Notes: generated by a model from the letters alone, not told the origin. Numbered from the stretch's first letter, positions 7,950-16,973 are shown. The stretch is DNA of 64,000 nucleotides from JANQIV01 sp050117315 (GCA_050117315.1 JASFMY010000010.1:21223-85222); one strand, 5' to 3'. A program made the numbers and translations.

Positions 7950-9539
7950 TTACTCTTGAATGTAAGGGGAACGGTAATAATTAATATCAAGTGCTTCAAA
8001 ACGTTTTTTGTGATTGATTAATCTTTGACGGTAATTATTCCGGTCTCTCCTGCCTTTTTGCGACCATCCGATTTCTGCAGCGCCGGCTAACCTGGGGAAA
8101 GCCATATATTCAATATCGTTCATGGTTTTAATTGTCTCTGTCCACAAAGGTGCTTCAATGCCGAGAATGTTAGCTTCCGTAACACCCGGTATTTCGGTTT
8201 CCGGGTCCCATGAATAGGACTTTTGAACGTCGGTATATCCTGCCCAAAAGAGACCAAGGGGGGTTGATTCTTCGTATTTCATATCAAGATAAATTCTTGT
8301 TGAAGGCGACATAATAATTTTCATACCTTTTTTTGCAGCAGTAAAGGCGTGCTCGTGCGAATCCCAAAACTGCGCAACCGCAGAGGACGAAACATCTGCT
8401 GTTGATATTTCTTCCCAGCCGATCATTTTTTTGCCGTGCGAGTGAACAATTTTTTCAACTCTTTCAATGAATTTTACATAGTCTTGATGTTCGGTTGATT
8501 TCGCTTCGTCTCCCCCGATGTGAATATATTCGCCGGGGGTTATTACAGCTAATTCTTTTATAACATCTTCAATAAATTTATATGTGATTTCCTTTTTAAT
8601 GCATAGGGAAGAAAACCCGACTTCAATCCCGGTGTATAATTCCGGCGCAATGCCACTGCAGTTTAGTTCGGGATATGAAGCAAGCGCCGTGTTGGTATGT
8701 CCCGGCATATCTATTTCGGGAATTACGGTTATAAATCTTTCTTTTGCGTAGTCAACAATCTCTTTGTAATCTTCCTGGGTATAGTAACCGCCGGGGTCGC
8801 CATCCACGGCAGTTCTTCCACCGATTGCGGCCAGTTCCGGCCACGATTTAATTTCAATGCGCCAGCCCTGGTCGTCCGTTAGATGCAGATGCAAACGGTT
8901 CATTTTATAAAACGCCAGGTAGTCGATATACTGTTTTACATCTTCCGTGCTGAAAAAATGACGTGCAACATCCAGCATTGCACCGCGCCATTTGTAACGC
9001 GGGAAATCTTTGATTGAGACTGTCCGTATTTTCCACGGAATATTTTGAATGGTACTTTTCTCAATTTCATCCGGCAGCAATTGCCTTAATGTTTGAATAC
9101 CGTAAAATAAACCAACCGGTTCGGCCGCTTCCAGGATTATGTTTTCAGTTGTAATCGAAAGTCTGTAGCCTTCGCTGCGGATAGTGCCGTCATCAACCAG
9201 TTTTAAATAAATATTACCTCTTTCCGTTTTGGAGTTTGAGGCGCCGACCTTTAAAGGAAAACCCGTTGCCGGTCTTAGCTTCCCGGCAAGATATACAGCC
9301 GTCATGTATGTTTTTTCGTCTGCCGGATCAACATAAATATTTGTTTGGTTTGTTAAATTGAAAGACCCGGCAGATGCCGGATTAGTAATCATTTCCGCCG
9401 GAATTGGAATAAGGGATGATGTTTCTCCGGCTTCCTTTAACGTAATTTTCTTTGTTCCGCATGAAAGTATAAAACCGAATGTTAGTATTACCAAAGAGAC
9501 ATTTTTTAGTATTGTTTTTCTAACCGGGAGATTTGACAA
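7950..9539 (-). CDS. Beta-N-acetylhexosaminidase lipoprotein, GH20
   Basis: A 529-residue family-20 glycosidase that removes terminal GlcNAc or GalNAc from glycans such as chitin oligomers. It is probably anchored to a membrane: the start MSNLPVRKTIL runs into a hydrophobic stretch ending ILSC, with lipid Cys about residue 26. A GH20 N-terminal domain (about 60-190) precedes the catalytic TIM barrel (from about 200: RYKWRGAMLDVARHFF, HLTDDQGWRIEI). The catalytic pair is Asp344-Glu345 in HIGGDEA, for substrate-assisted catalysis. I chose the TTG at 9539 because GAGG lies at the right distance and the signal then has normal length; another in-frame TTG at 9644 would add 35 polar residues. No neighbouring sugar-use genes on this strand. 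Confidence 0.92.
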   Translation of the reverse strand: MSNLPVRKTILKNVSLVILTFGFILSCGTKKITLKEAGETSSLIPIPAEMITNPASAGSFNLTNQTNIYVDPADEKTYMTAVYLAGKLRPATGFPLKVGASNSKTERGNIYLKLVDDGTIRSEGYRLSITTENIILEAAEPVGLFYGIQTLRQLLPDEIEKSTIQNIPWKIRTVSIKDFPRYKWRGAMLDVARHFFSTEDVKQYIDYLAFYKMNRLHLHLTDDQGWRIEIKSWPELAAIGGRTAVDGDPGGYYTQEDYKEIVDYAKERFITVIPEIDMPGHTNTALASYPELNCSGIAPELYTGIEVGFSSLCIKKEITYKFIEDVIKELAVITPGEYIHIGGDEAKSTEHQDYVKFIERVEKIVHSHGKKMIGWEEISTADVSSSAVAQFWDSHEHAFTAAKKGMKIIMSPSTRIYLDMKYEESTPLGLFWAGYTDVQKSYSWDPETEIPGVTEANILGIEAPLWTETIKTMNDIEYMAFPRLAGAAEIGWSQKGRRDRNNYRQRLINHKKRFEALDINYYRSPYIQE

Positions 9540-9828
9540 GGTTGTATCCTCATTAATTTTTAATCGATGTAAAAATATTAAATATAATTTCGTAAATCTA
9601 TTTTTAGAGATTAATGAATTTCTGTTTTTTTTATTTCCCGTCAAGATACTCTTTTAAGCCGGCCGTTAATAAAATATTGCCGTCCTGCAATGCAGCTTTC
9701 TCTTTTGAATTCAGGGATATCATCAGAAAAATCTTTAACAACCTCTGTGGTGAGTCATAGTTTTATTTGTTTGGACAGATAGAATAGTTAAATTAATTAA
9801 GATTATCGATTTGCAATCAGAATATTTG

Positions 9829-10446
9829 CTAAGTTTTCATTTCTCTAGCTGATTGTGTTGCCCAGATGCTTTTTGCCATTACACGAAAACGAATAACTGC
9901 AACATAGTAGGTTACCGCAAGGCAAATAAACAATCCGGCTGTATAGTAATATAAATAAACGGCCTGGTAATTATTGCCATATGCCAAAATTAGTGAAACC
10001 GTCATACCGGTAATAAATGAGACCAAAGTGTTGTTTGTAAGAAAAAATTGTGCAATAACCCGTTTCAAGTGTCCCTGAGAATCTTCGTGTTCGCTAAGCT
10101 GTGCCAAAAGAATGTATAGCTTGTTGTACTGATCGTAAGCATTAATTTCTTCCTCACCTTTATGGCTGAACTCTTTTGGAACTTTTAGTTTTGTGCAAAA
10201 AGGGAATAACTTAAATGTGATAATAACTTTCTCGAGCAGAATTCCGAAAGTCTGTGTTAAAACCATTATGGTCACTGCTATACCGCCTATTATCCAATCA
10301 CTTGGTATTTCAAAAGTGTTTTTTAGCGGGTCAAGAATTGAGGTATCATTAATTGCAAACGCACAGTAAAGTAATGCTATTGTTATAAATCCCGGTACAA
10401 CAGTTGCCAAAGCAACCCATAATGAAATTCCTAAAAATGCTCCCAT
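9829..10446 (-). CDS. Four-helix membrane protein of unknown function
   Basis: A 205-residue protein with about four membrane segments (roughly residues 7-30, 53-75, 140-160 and 166-190) and a charged loop rich in Glu between the second and third. I do not recognise the family. It follows the decarboxylase-family gene in the same direction about 90 bp downstream, but a good terminator hairpin lies between them, so co-transcription is partial at best. GGGGAA precedes the ATG. Confidence 0.65.
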   Translation of the reverse strand: MGAFLGISLWVALATVVPGFITIALLYCAFAINDTSILDPLKNTFEIPSDWIIGGIAVTIMVLTQTFGILLEKVIITFKLFPFCTKLKVPKEFSHKGEEEINAYDQYNKLYILLAQLSEHEDSQGHLKRVIAQFFLTNNTLVSFITGMTVSLILAYGNNYQAVYLYYYTAGLFICLAVTYYVAVIRFRVMAKSIWATQSAREMKT

Positions 10447-10491
10447 TTTTATTCCCCAAGAATTTTTGAATACTTTATAAAAATTTAATTA

Positions 10492-10519
10492 AGCCGCCGC
10501 TTGCCGTTAAGCGACGGCT
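10492..10519 (-). terminator. Intrinsic terminator after the decarboxylase gene
   Basis: An 11-bp stem AGCCGCCGCTT / AAGCGACGGCT with a 6-nt loop (one G-U pair), followed on the minus strand by TTAATTAAATTTTT. It lies between the stop at 10538 and the next minus-strand gene. Confidence 0.75.
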
Positions 10520-10537
10520 ATTATTACATATTATCTA

Positions 10538-11704
10538 TTAATAAGGATAAGCATTCCCAATCCATGTGCCTTGCTGGTAATGCACATTTGGCTGGTTAGT
10601 TAATTGTACATTGCTTTCACGTTGAAATACCATTACAAAGTCGGAACCACCAAACTGGAAGTAGCCGAGTTCTTCGCCTTTGTGGATTGTAACGCCTTCT
10701 TCCGCCGTTAAGACAACGGAAGATACTTGAGCCATTCCCATAGGTAAGCACGCAACAAGTCCGATAGGTGAATCAATAACAACTAATCCGCGGGTTTGTA
10801 CAAACTGGTACCCTGTGCCGTCAAGTGCGTTTAACGCGTTTACAATTTTCCCATCGACTTCTTTTTTTACAACGTTAACATCAAGGTATGCCTGACCCTG
10901 TATTATTTTTGCTTCGAGGATTTTTCCTTCTACCGGGGTATGCCAGCGATGGTAATCGAAAGTATTCAAAAAGCTGTGTGTGAAAATTCCGCCTTTAAAA
11001 CTATCGGCATAATCACTGTCTTTAAGCAGTTCATGGATACTCCACTGGATTCCTTTAACATCGAGTTTATTTTCTTCAACATAAATTTTGTTCTTTTCGC
11101 TGATTTGCCACCAGCCTACAAAAGTACAATCAGCCGGGGAAACAATAACACTGTCGTCTCTCAATCCGGCAATTGGGCGCATTCCGGGTTTATAATGTCT
11201 TGCAAAAAACTGGTTGAAAGTACGGTAAGCTTTCCAGTCGTCTTCGGGATTTTGCAGGTAGCTTGCCGGAGGCGGCATGTACTCATCCCAGTTAAATAGG
11301 GGATCATCTTTGAAAGACTTAACATGTTTGGCTGATTCTGTTGTATCGAGATAAGCTCCCCACGAAACAGCAAATTCTTTAATCCATTCCGACAATGGTG
11401 TTAATTTTTCCGATTGTTCGCCCGGTTTTACAGGGCTTTGCAGTGATTTTACAGGTTCTTGATCAACTATGAAATAAAACTCGGTGATCTTGTCGTAAAC
11501 AAAACGGGTATCACCCCGTTCTCTCGGAGCCCAGGTAACGAGTTTATCGAGCCAGCCCAAATACCCCTTGTAATCGTCCCATTCTTTTAGTTCGAGAAAA
11601 TTATAAATATCATATTCCTGTGCTTTGTGAATCGCTTTGTTGAATTTGTCATACCAGTTATGCTCGGAAATTAGATGATCTAATTTTTGTACTATGGGTT
11701 CCAT
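10538..11704 (-). CDS. Phosphatidylserine-decarboxylase-family pyruvoyl enzyme (FGGS motif)
   Basis: A 388-residue member of the PSD superfamily. These proenzymes cut themselves at a serine to make a pyruvoyl group. Conserved parts visible are NQFFARHYKPGMRPI, SPADCTFVG, the His block FDYHRWHTPVEG, and near the C-terminus YFQFGGSDFVMVF. Cleavage should occur before Ser354, leaving a 35-residue alpha chain. Typical bacterial PSD has LGST; this enzyme has FGGS and a long N-terminal helical region (1-170), as in divergent members that include amino-acid decarboxylases, so phosphatidylserine may not be the substrate. There is no transmembrane helix. The ATG at 11704 has a perfect AGGAGG; an upstream in-frame extension to 11764 is unlikely. 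Confidence 0.85.
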   Translation of the reverse strand: MEPIVQKLDHLISEHNWYDKFNKAIHKAQEYDIYNFLELKEWDDYKGYLGWLDKLVTWAPRERGDTRFVYDKITEFYFIVDQEPVKSLQSPVKPGEQSEKLTPLSEWIKEFAVSWGAYLDTTESAKHVKSFKDDPLFNWDEYMPPPASYLQNPEDDWKAYRTFNQFFARHYKPGMRPIAGLRDDSVIVSPADCTFVGWWQISEKNKIYVEENKLDVKGIQWSIHELLKDSDYADSFKGGIFTHSFLNTFDYHRWHTPVEGKILEAKIIQGQAYLDVNVVKKEVDGKIVNALNALDGTGYQFVQTRGLVVIDSPIGLVACLPMGMAQVSSVVLTAEEGVTIHKGEELGYFQFGGSDFVMVFQRESNVQLTNQPNVHYQQGTWIGNAYPY

Positions 11705-12111
11705 TCTGCCTCCTAAATTTTTAGTTAAAAGTTTTTTAAAGAAAATTCCTGAAACAGCTTTCAAATTATAGCGATGAGATTATGTTAGACAATAAAAGAG
11801 AAAAGGTTGATATAATTCAATTCAAAATAGCAGTTTTGCATTAAAAATAAAAATTTAAAATGATGCGCAAGCACTAATTGGTGTTAGACTTTTGTTGATA
11901 TACTTGTTGCAAATTGGTTTTGGGATTTTGTTTTTTTTAGAACTCACCTAAATCCTCCCCGCCTCCCAAAGTCTCGTACGGCGGGCAGGTCTTAAAAAGA
12001 GAGGACTTTATGGCAAAATCCCAAAACCAATTTGGCTTGTGTATATTAAGGCAGACGCGAATTATTTTTTAACGGCAGGAGTATTAGGCTCCCGCCGTAA
12101 ATTAAAAACTT
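11705..12111. other. Intergenic region holding MITE copy 2
   Basis: Apart from the 147-bp element and a GC-rich hairpin (ACGGCAGGAG 12072-12081 with CTCCCGCCGT 12089-12098) I see no gene. The hairpin lies just after the stop of the oxidoreductase gene and could slow transcription there, but it has no clear T-run. Confidence 0.5.
11899..12045. mobile_element. MITE copy 2 (147 bp)
   Basis: Same ends as copy 1 (TATACTTGTTGC... and ...GGCTTGTGTATA), with an extra middle block CCCGCCTCCCAAAGTCTCG that is also present in copy 3. No open reading frame, so it would depend on a transposase supplied elsewhere. Confidence 0.85.
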
Positions 12112-13095
12112 CTATATCTTGCTTGTAAGCTGGGTTACACCTATAACTACTTTGCCGATAGGATGCTCTTCATTAAAGTAACGTATTGCTTTTGCAGTTT
12201 CACTCAAAGGATAGTGTTTATCAATTACGGATTTTATTTTGCCGGCTTCAATTAGGTTTTTTATAAAGAGAAGATCTTTATTGTTGGTATTTGCTACGAA
12301 GGATTTAATTTTCTTATTCTCTTTTTTAGAAATCTTTTTCCCAAATACCATTGCTCGAAATAGTTGTGAAAGTTCTCCCCCGATTATGACATAATTTCCA
12401 CAGGGTTTTATTGTACTCAGAATATCCGGAAGGGGTTTGTAAGCGGCACAGTCGATTACAAGATCATAATGCTCTTTGGTTTTAGTGTAATCTTCTTTTG
12501 TGTAATCAATAACGTGATCTGCTCCTATTGATTTAACAATATCAAAACTTTTAGTTCTGCATACGGCCGTCACATCAGTCCCGTACGATTTTGTAATCTG
12601 TACCGCATAACTGCCTACACCACCTGAAGCTCCTGTAATTAACACTTTTTGCCCGGATTGTATTTCTCCCTTATCTCTTATGCCTATCAAAGCAGTTATT
12701 CCCGCCGTAGGCACAGCCGCTGCCTCTTCAAATGATAGGTTGGAAGGTTTTAATGCAATTACATCTTCCGTTGCGCATACGTACTCGGCATATCCGCCTC
12801 CGGAAGTATCTCCAAACACTTCGTCGCCCGGCTTAAAATGTTTTACTTTTTTTCCGACAGCTTCCGCTATCCCCGCTATATCTCCTCCGGGAATTTTCTT
12901 ATTGGGACTAAAAAATCCGCCTCCCATTAAGCGTACAAGTAAAGGCTTCCCGCTCATTTTATGCCAGTCGGCTGCATTTACTGATGACGCAAGAACTCTA
13001 ACAAGTACTTCATTGTCTTTGGGGACAGGTTTTTCCGCGTCTGTATACTGTAAAACATCAGGCGACCCGTATTTTTTTTGTATAATAGCCTTCAT
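12112..13095 (-). CDS. Quinone-oxidoreductase-like MDR enzyme
   Basis: A 327-residue NAD(P)H-dependent medium-chain reductase, zinc-free quinone reductase or enoyl reductase type. It has a GroES-like N-terminal domain, the motif SSVNAADWHK (residues 38-46), and the Rossmann dinucleotide motif GASGGVG at 155-161. The zinc-binding Cys cluster of alcohol dehydrogenases is absent. It starts 36 bp after the stop of the C_GCAxxG_C_C gene, with AAAGGA before the ATG, so the two probably form an operon next to a TetR gene. The substrate is unknown; quinones or unsaturated carbonyls are usual for this subgroup. Confidence 0.88.
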   Translation of the reverse strand: MKAIIQKKYGSPDVLQYTDAEKPVPKDNEVLVRVLASSVNAADWHKMSGKPLLVRLMGGGFFSPNKKIPGGDIAGIAEAVGKKVKHFKPGDEVFGDTSGGGYAEYVCATEDVIALKPSNLSFEEAAAVPTAGITALIGIRDKGEIQSGQKVLITGASGGVGSYAVQITKSYGTDVTAVCRTKSFDIVKSIGADHVIDYTKEDYTKTKEHYDLVIDCAAYKPLPDILSTIKPCGNYVIIGGELSQLFRAMVFGKKISKKENKKIKSFVANTNNKDLLFIKNLIEAGKIKSVIDKHYPLSETAKAIRYFNEEHPIGKVVIGVTQLTSKI

Positions 13096-13131
13096 AAGTT
13101 TTCCTTTCTTATGAAACTTATTTTGTAATTG

Positions 13132-13965
13132 TTATAACTGTGCAAGTGTATCAATCAATTTTTTACAACCGCCGCATTTTATAAATTCCGTATGCTCGTC
13201 TACGGTCTTAAAGTACTTTCGTGTTATTGCATTGCATTCAATTTCATCATCAGTCTCGGCATAGAATTTATCAAACGTTTCTTCGGTATTTACATATTTG
13301 AAAGCGTCTTTCCCGTTTTCTTTTTTACACCAATCAAGAGTTTTTTTCCAGACAGCAGCGCCCAAAGCGCCGCATGCATTCCCGCTCAAGCCAATTCCCC
13401 CGGCAAACCCGGCCACCATAGCCGTTTCTTTATCACTGCCTCCCATTTTTTTTACTACTTCGGAAGCGCAGCTTAACGGCCGTTGAGGTAAATCGGTTTG
13501 TTGTTGAGATAATCCTTCTTTTGCCGCCTTGATTGCTTCCGGGGCCCATTCTTCGGCAAGTTTAAAGCATGACAAAAATCTGCCCGTTAAAAAGTGCTTT
13601 GCAATACTTATTTTGCTTTCCCAATCACAGTTTGTTATTTCGTAGCAATAGATGTTTTTTGACTTCTTGGAAAATGATTCGACAATATTCTGAGTTGTCC
13701 TTACGGCTAAACCAATAGCTTGATTAATATTTCCGCTCCTGTAGAAGGCTTCGGTTCCAACTCCCAGCGAAGCTCCCCAAAGCATTCCGCATTGATATCC
13801 CTGTCTTAATATTCCGCCTGTAAGCGGATCTGCGGCACGTTCTTCAGCTTCTTCTGAGTGCCCAAATTCGCGGTTTATTATATAAAAGAATGTACGGGAG
13901 CAGGACCCTAATTTTCTAAATAATTTTTTGGTATCATTTACGTCGCGTTTCATTTGTTTAATCAT
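13132..13965 (-). CDS. C_GCAxxG_C_C family protein (putative redox-active, two copies of the unit)
   Basis: A 277-residue soluble protein with many Cys residues. The first half has CSRTFFYIINREFGH, then YQCGMLWGASLGVG, then CYEITNCDW. The second half has LSCASEVVKKMGG, then GNACGALGAAVWKKTLDWC, and a final CGGCK. This repeated layout matches the C_GCAxxG_C_C family, annotated as putative redox or metal-binding proteins of unknown reaction. Many relatives are single-unit proteins of about 150 residues; here the unit occurs twice in tandem. It lies upstream of the oxidoreductase gene, which supports a redox role. The ATG at 13950 (MKRD) is an alternative start. Confidence 0.8.
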   Translation of the reverse strand: MIKQMKRDVNDTKKLFRKLGSCSRTFFYIINREFGHSEEAEERAADPLTGGILRQGYQCGMLWGASLGVGTEAFYRSGNINQAIGLAVRTTQNIVESFSKKSKNIYCYEITNCDWESKISIAKHFLTGRFLSCFKLAEEWAPEAIKAAKEGLSQQQTDLPQRPLSCASEVVKKMGGSDKETAMVAGFAGGIGLSGNACGALGAAVWKKTLDWCKKENGKDAFKYVNTEETFDKFYAETDDEIECNAITRKYFKTVDEHTEFIKCGGCKKLIDTLAQL

Positions 13966-14441
13966 CCTAAAAATTTATTACTGTTATTCTAATCGTTATT
14001 TTCCGTTGCAAAAAAAACATTTCTCCGGTTGTGAATATGTTCTGTCTACCCGATAGTTTACCAAAGGGAGTTTTACTTCACCCGTAAAAACACTAGTGAC
14101 ATAAACGGGGTTTGTCATCACTAATAAAGCAACTATGTTTTTTGCACTAATTCTTCAAAGTTTACAATTTCTTTTTGCAGTTTAAAATCGGCCTTGTTAA
14201 TAATTATCATTGGCTATTGCCTGATGTAGTTTTTCTCGTGCCAGGTACCGTCGTTAAAATTGATTTGAAAATATCATCCAGACTTAATCAGCATTATAAA
14301 TATTTCACTCCAATCAGTCTGGCAAACAATTTATTTAAGTGCTGTATTTTTGTTAAAAATAAAAATATACAATTACTTTTTGATACTCAACTAATAAAAA
14401 GACACCTTATTCATTAGGGCATATCCCGATCAAATAATAAC
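13966..14441. other. Intergenic region with a minus-strand gene relic
   Basis: The gap between the divergent redox operon and the TetR gene holds the relic described at 13996-14210. Farther right, another minus-strand frame (near 14205-14280) reads LDDIFKSILTTVPGTRKTTS before two stops, also protein-like. A plus-strand frame at 14175-14417 has no ribosome-binding site and lies over this relic. Confidence 0.4.
13996..14210 (-). pseudogene. Small frameshifted gene with a C-terminal CxxC
   Basis: Reading from the ATG at 14210 gives MIIINKADFKLQKEIVNFEE, then LVQKT and a stop. If one A is restored in the run of six As, the frame continues as NIVALLVMTNPVYVTSVFTG, then EVKLPLVNYRVDRTYSQPEK, ending CFFCNGK. 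The repaired product would be 71 residues with a CxxC at the end. It may be a true recent frameshift or a sequencing error in a homopolymer. Family unknown. It lies just upstream of the Cys-rich redox gene on the same strand. Confidence 0.4.
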
Positions 14442-14472
14442 TTGACAGTCACTCAAAAGCGGCCTATTTTTG
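14442..14472 (+). promoter_or_regulatory. Bacteroidota-type promoter of the tetR gene
   Basis: TTG (14442-14444), a 20-bp spacer and TATTTTTG (14465-14472) fit the TTG-N19-21-TAnnTTTG promoter of Bacteroidota. Transcription would start near 14479, about 23 bp before the ATG. Confidence 0.65.
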
Positions 14473-14497
14473 TCACGGAAAATGCTGAAAGAGTGAC
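14448..14497. promoter_or_regulatory. Possible TetR operator half-sites
   Basis: GTCACTC (14448-14454) and its reverse complement GAGTGAC (14491-14497) flank the -7 box, with another GTCAC at 14472-14476. Inverted sites over a promoter suggest autoregulation by the TetR protein encoded just downstream. The 36-bp gap is wider than a normal single operator, so they may be separate sites. Confidence 0.4.
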
Positions 14498-14501
14498 ATT
14501 T

Positions 14502-15125
14502 ATGGGACAAATAAGAGACAGAGAAAAAACCAAGCAGAAACTAATTAATGCAGTGGGCAGGTTAATCACAAACGAAGGTTTTGAGAAAGTAGGCGTTAAT
14601 GCGGTAGCTAAAGAAGCCGGGGTAGACAAAGTTTTGATCTACCGTTATTTTGGCGGGTTAAACGGTCTGCTGGAAACATATGTTTTGCAAAAGGATTATT
14701 ACTCAAATCTGAAGAAACAAATTGCGAAAAAAGTAACTACCGGTAGTGAAAAAGATGTAATTGAAGCAATAAAAGATATGTTACTCGGGCAGGCAAATGA
14801 GCTGTTTAGTGATAAAGAGCTTCAGGAAATTTTAAGGTGGGAAGTAGTAAATAAAAATGAAATTACAGATACGCTTGCGGCTGAAAGGGAAAATCAAAGC
14901 ATATGGCTGTTAAATCAAATTGAAAAGGTTTTGGAATCTGAGGATATTGATATGCCTGCTCTCACAGCAATTTTGGCAGGGGGAATAAGTTATTTGATTC
15001 TGCGTGCAAAACACGCCTCGCTCGTAAACGGGATTGACATTAAAACTGAAGAAGGCTGGGGGAGGATTGAAAAAACACTTTCACAGATGGTTGACCTTGT
15101 TGCAGGTAAAGCGACGACAAATTAG
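14502..15125 (+). CDS. TetR/AcrR-family transcriptional regulator
   Basis: A 207-residue repressor type. The N-terminal helix-turn-helix is clear: KTKQKLINAVGRLI, then GFEKVGVNAVAKEAGV, then LIYRYFGGLNGLLETYV. The C-terminal ligand domain is of the TetR_C type. I start at ATG 14502 (MGQIRDREK), preceded by GAAAGAG; an in-frame TTG at 14442 coincides with the predicted -33 element, so it is not a start. It is divergent from the redox operon, but about 500 bp and a gene relic separate them, so the regulated target could be itself or that operon. Confidence 0.9.
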   Translation: MGQIRDREKTKQKLINAVGRLITNEGFEKVGVNAVAKEAGVDKVLIYRYFGGLNGLLETYVLQKDYYSNLKKQIAKKVTTGSEKDVIEAIKDMLLGQANELFSDKELQEILRWEVVNKNEITDTLAAERENQSIWLLNQIEKVLESEDIDMPALTAILAGGISYLILRAKHASLVNGIDIKTEEGWGRIEKTLSQMVDLVAGKATTN

Positions 15126-15183
15126 AAGGAAAGGTTCAACCCGCCAGTTTGTTGTCTGCAACTCAAATTTTATCATTTAATTT

Positions 15184-15525
15184 ATGGCTAAATCTATAAT
15201 TCGGAATATTGCAGGGGCAACTATAAATGTCCACGAAAGGATATCTTTGAATTCATTTTGGGGATTCTTAAGATACATTAAATGTGGTACTAAAGTAAAC
15301 AATCGGTTATGGCATGAACATCCAGGGGCTTACTGCCTTTTGGGAATGCTTAACATGTATGAGCTAAGCAAGTACGAGGAAGCGGAAAGTCACTTCGGAA
15401 AAGCATTGGCGAGTGATATCAATCATATAGGGACCTATTACTCCTCTTACGCCGATTTGTTAATTCAGACCAGTGAACACGGAAGGGCAAAAAGGGAGGT
15501 AGATTGTTGCCTCCCCTTAGATTGA
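15184..15525 (+). pseudogene. TPR-containing fragment
   Basis: A 113-codon frame. Residues 48-100 look like two tetratricopeptide helices pairs (AYCLLGMLNMYELSKYEEAE, then SHFGKALASDINHIGTYYSS), but the first 40 residues have no clear partner and the end runs into a GC-rich repeat hairpin. No ribosome-binding site is evident. Probably the remains of a larger TPR protein; a small real gene is possible. Confidence 0.35.
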
Positions 15526-15533
15526 AGGGGAGG
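15510..15533. terminator. GC-rich hairpin between convergent genes
   Basis: CCTCCCCTT-agattg-AAGGGGAGG forms a perfect 9-bp stem at the end of the TPR fragment and 20 bp from the stop of the GH8 gene. No T-run follows directly, so it could be a repeat unit rather than a strong terminator. Confidence 0.45.
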
Positions 15534-15553
15534 TGGAGGGATTTATCTCGTTA

Positions 15554-16858
15554 TTAATTCATTCCAGGAGTGATAATCCTGTAATTTCCGCTTAAGTGCA
15601 TCAGGCTGAACAGGTAAAGCAAACCGTCGTAATAAGGATCAAAATATCCGTCCTCGTATGGTTCGAGTTTGGCATTCCATACTTGATCAACAAACTTCCA
15701 GCTTTTTGCCTGGGTTCCCATAAGAGAAGCAGCGGCAGAGGTTGCCACCAATCCTAAGGAGTGGCGTAATGTTCTATATCCACCGGCGGGAAGAATCCAG
15801 TCGGGAAGTGTTCCGTCTACATTATACTGATCTTCAAAAGTATCTATTCCTCTGCTGAAAAGGAAATTTTGAATGCGTCTGCAATAATCCTGCTGCCATT
15901 CTTTATCTTTTGCATACCAGGAATAATCCATTGCAATGTTCATCGGAACCCGCCATGAATCGAAACGGAAAGCAGCACGCATAGGTCCAAATTTTCGCGG
16001 GGTTCCGTCAAATTCTGTAAGGTCGCTGTTAAGACCTGTTACCGGATCGCATGCACGGTGAAGAAAAGCACGGGCAGTATCTGCACAGTCCCTATAGAAC
16101 TGTTCTCTGCCGTCTTTTGCATATTCAGCCCATATTTCAAAGAACGCCGGCAAATGATACGAGGGGTCTGTAAAACCATATCCTGAAGGATCGGGGACAA
16201 ATGTAATCTTTTTCTCTTCCACGTTAATAACATTCATTTGTTCCCCGGTACCGTCTTTGCTCCACATAGCGTCTAGAATTCTACGTGCTTCCCCGTAATA
16301 ATTAATATCTGTTTCATTTCCCCAGCGGTTCGAAGCAAAAAGAAGTGCTGTGATAAAATATAGTTCTCCATCGGATGCGGAACCTTCAGCATTATGTTCC
16401 CCGGTTTCCGGTTTAACGCTCCATGCAAAATATGCTTCTCTTGGTCCCTCTTGATGCTGCATATATTTTTTTGTCCAGCGCCACAGGCGGTCGAAAACAT
16501 TTTTCTTATTTAGCTGCACGGCAACCATCATACCGTATGAGAGTCCTTCCGTACGGGCATCATGATTTTTCAAATCGGAAACATACGCCATTGAATCACC
16601 TACTTCAAAATAAACTCTTTCCGGTCCTTCAAATACATCATAATAAGCTTTCTCAAGTTTGGCATCAATATCTTCCTGTTTATATCCTGCTTCCAAAAAC
16701 AAATTGCGGTAGGAGCCTGTTTCCCATGCACCCTTTTTCCATGGCTTAATTTTTCCCCGCGGATCGTCAACATCTTTTTCACAATTATTGTTACTTGCTG
16801 CAGTCCAGGAGATAAAACATAAAGCGGTAAGTACAATCAGGTAAAAATACTTTTTCAT
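15554..16858 (-). CDS. GH8 glycosidase, probable reducing-end exo-oligoxylanase
   Basis: A 434-residue (alpha/alpha)6-barrel enzyme with a Sec signal (MKKYFYLIVLTALCFISWTAA). The segment ARTEGLSYGMMVAVQLNKK is diagnostic; Glu104 is the likely acid catalyst. ASDGELYFITALLFA, DPSYHLPAFFEIWA and FRFDSWRVPMNIAMD follow the pattern of Rex enzymes (EC 3.2.1.156), which release xylose from the reducing end of xylo-oligosaccharides, rather than of GH8 cellulases or chitosanases. I chose ATG 16858, with AAAGG upstream. Together with GH20 and GH97 in this window it points to growth on plant or microbial polysaccharides. Confidence 0.88.
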   Translation of the reverse strand: MKKYFYLIVLTALCFISWTAASNNNCEKDVDDPRGKIKPWKKGAWETGSYRNLFLEAGYKQEDIDAKLEKAYYDVFEGPERVYFEVGDSMAYVSDLKNHDARTEGLSYGMMVAVQLNKKNVFDRLWRWTKKYMQHQEGPREAYFAWSVKPETGEHNAEGSASDGELYFITALLFASNRWGNETDINYYGEARRILDAMWSKDGTGEQMNVINVEEKKITFVPDPSGYGFTDPSYHLPAFFEIWAEYAKDGREQFYRDCADTARAFLHRACDPVTGLNSDLTEFDGTPRKFGPMRAAFRFDSWRVPMNIAMDYSWYAKDKEWQQDYCRRIQNFLFSRGIDTFEDQYNVDGTLPDWILPAGGYRTLRHSLGLVATSAAASLMGTQAKSWKFVDQVWNAKLEPYEDGYFDPYYDGLLYLFSLMHLSGNYRIITPGMN

Positions 16859-16973
16859 TTGCAGTACCTTTAATTTGTGTCGCAATATCAAGTTGATATG
16901 AATTTTGCTATAGAATTGAATTTACAATAACTGTAGCAATATATTTAATTTATAGATAAATGTCTTTTTTATA

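Noticed and set aside
9631..9723. 30-codon minus-strand frame ending ALQDGNILLTAGLKEYLDGK
   Set aside because: Protein-like but without a credible start or match; it sits directly upstream of the GH20 gene and could be the tail of a lost gene. Not enough to call.
14175..14417. 80-codon plus-strand frame before tetR
   Set aside because: No ribosome-binding site; covers minus-strand relic DNA and lies upstream of the mapped-looking promoter.
16039..16836. Short frames within the GH8 gene
   Set aside because: Alternative frames of a well-supported gene.
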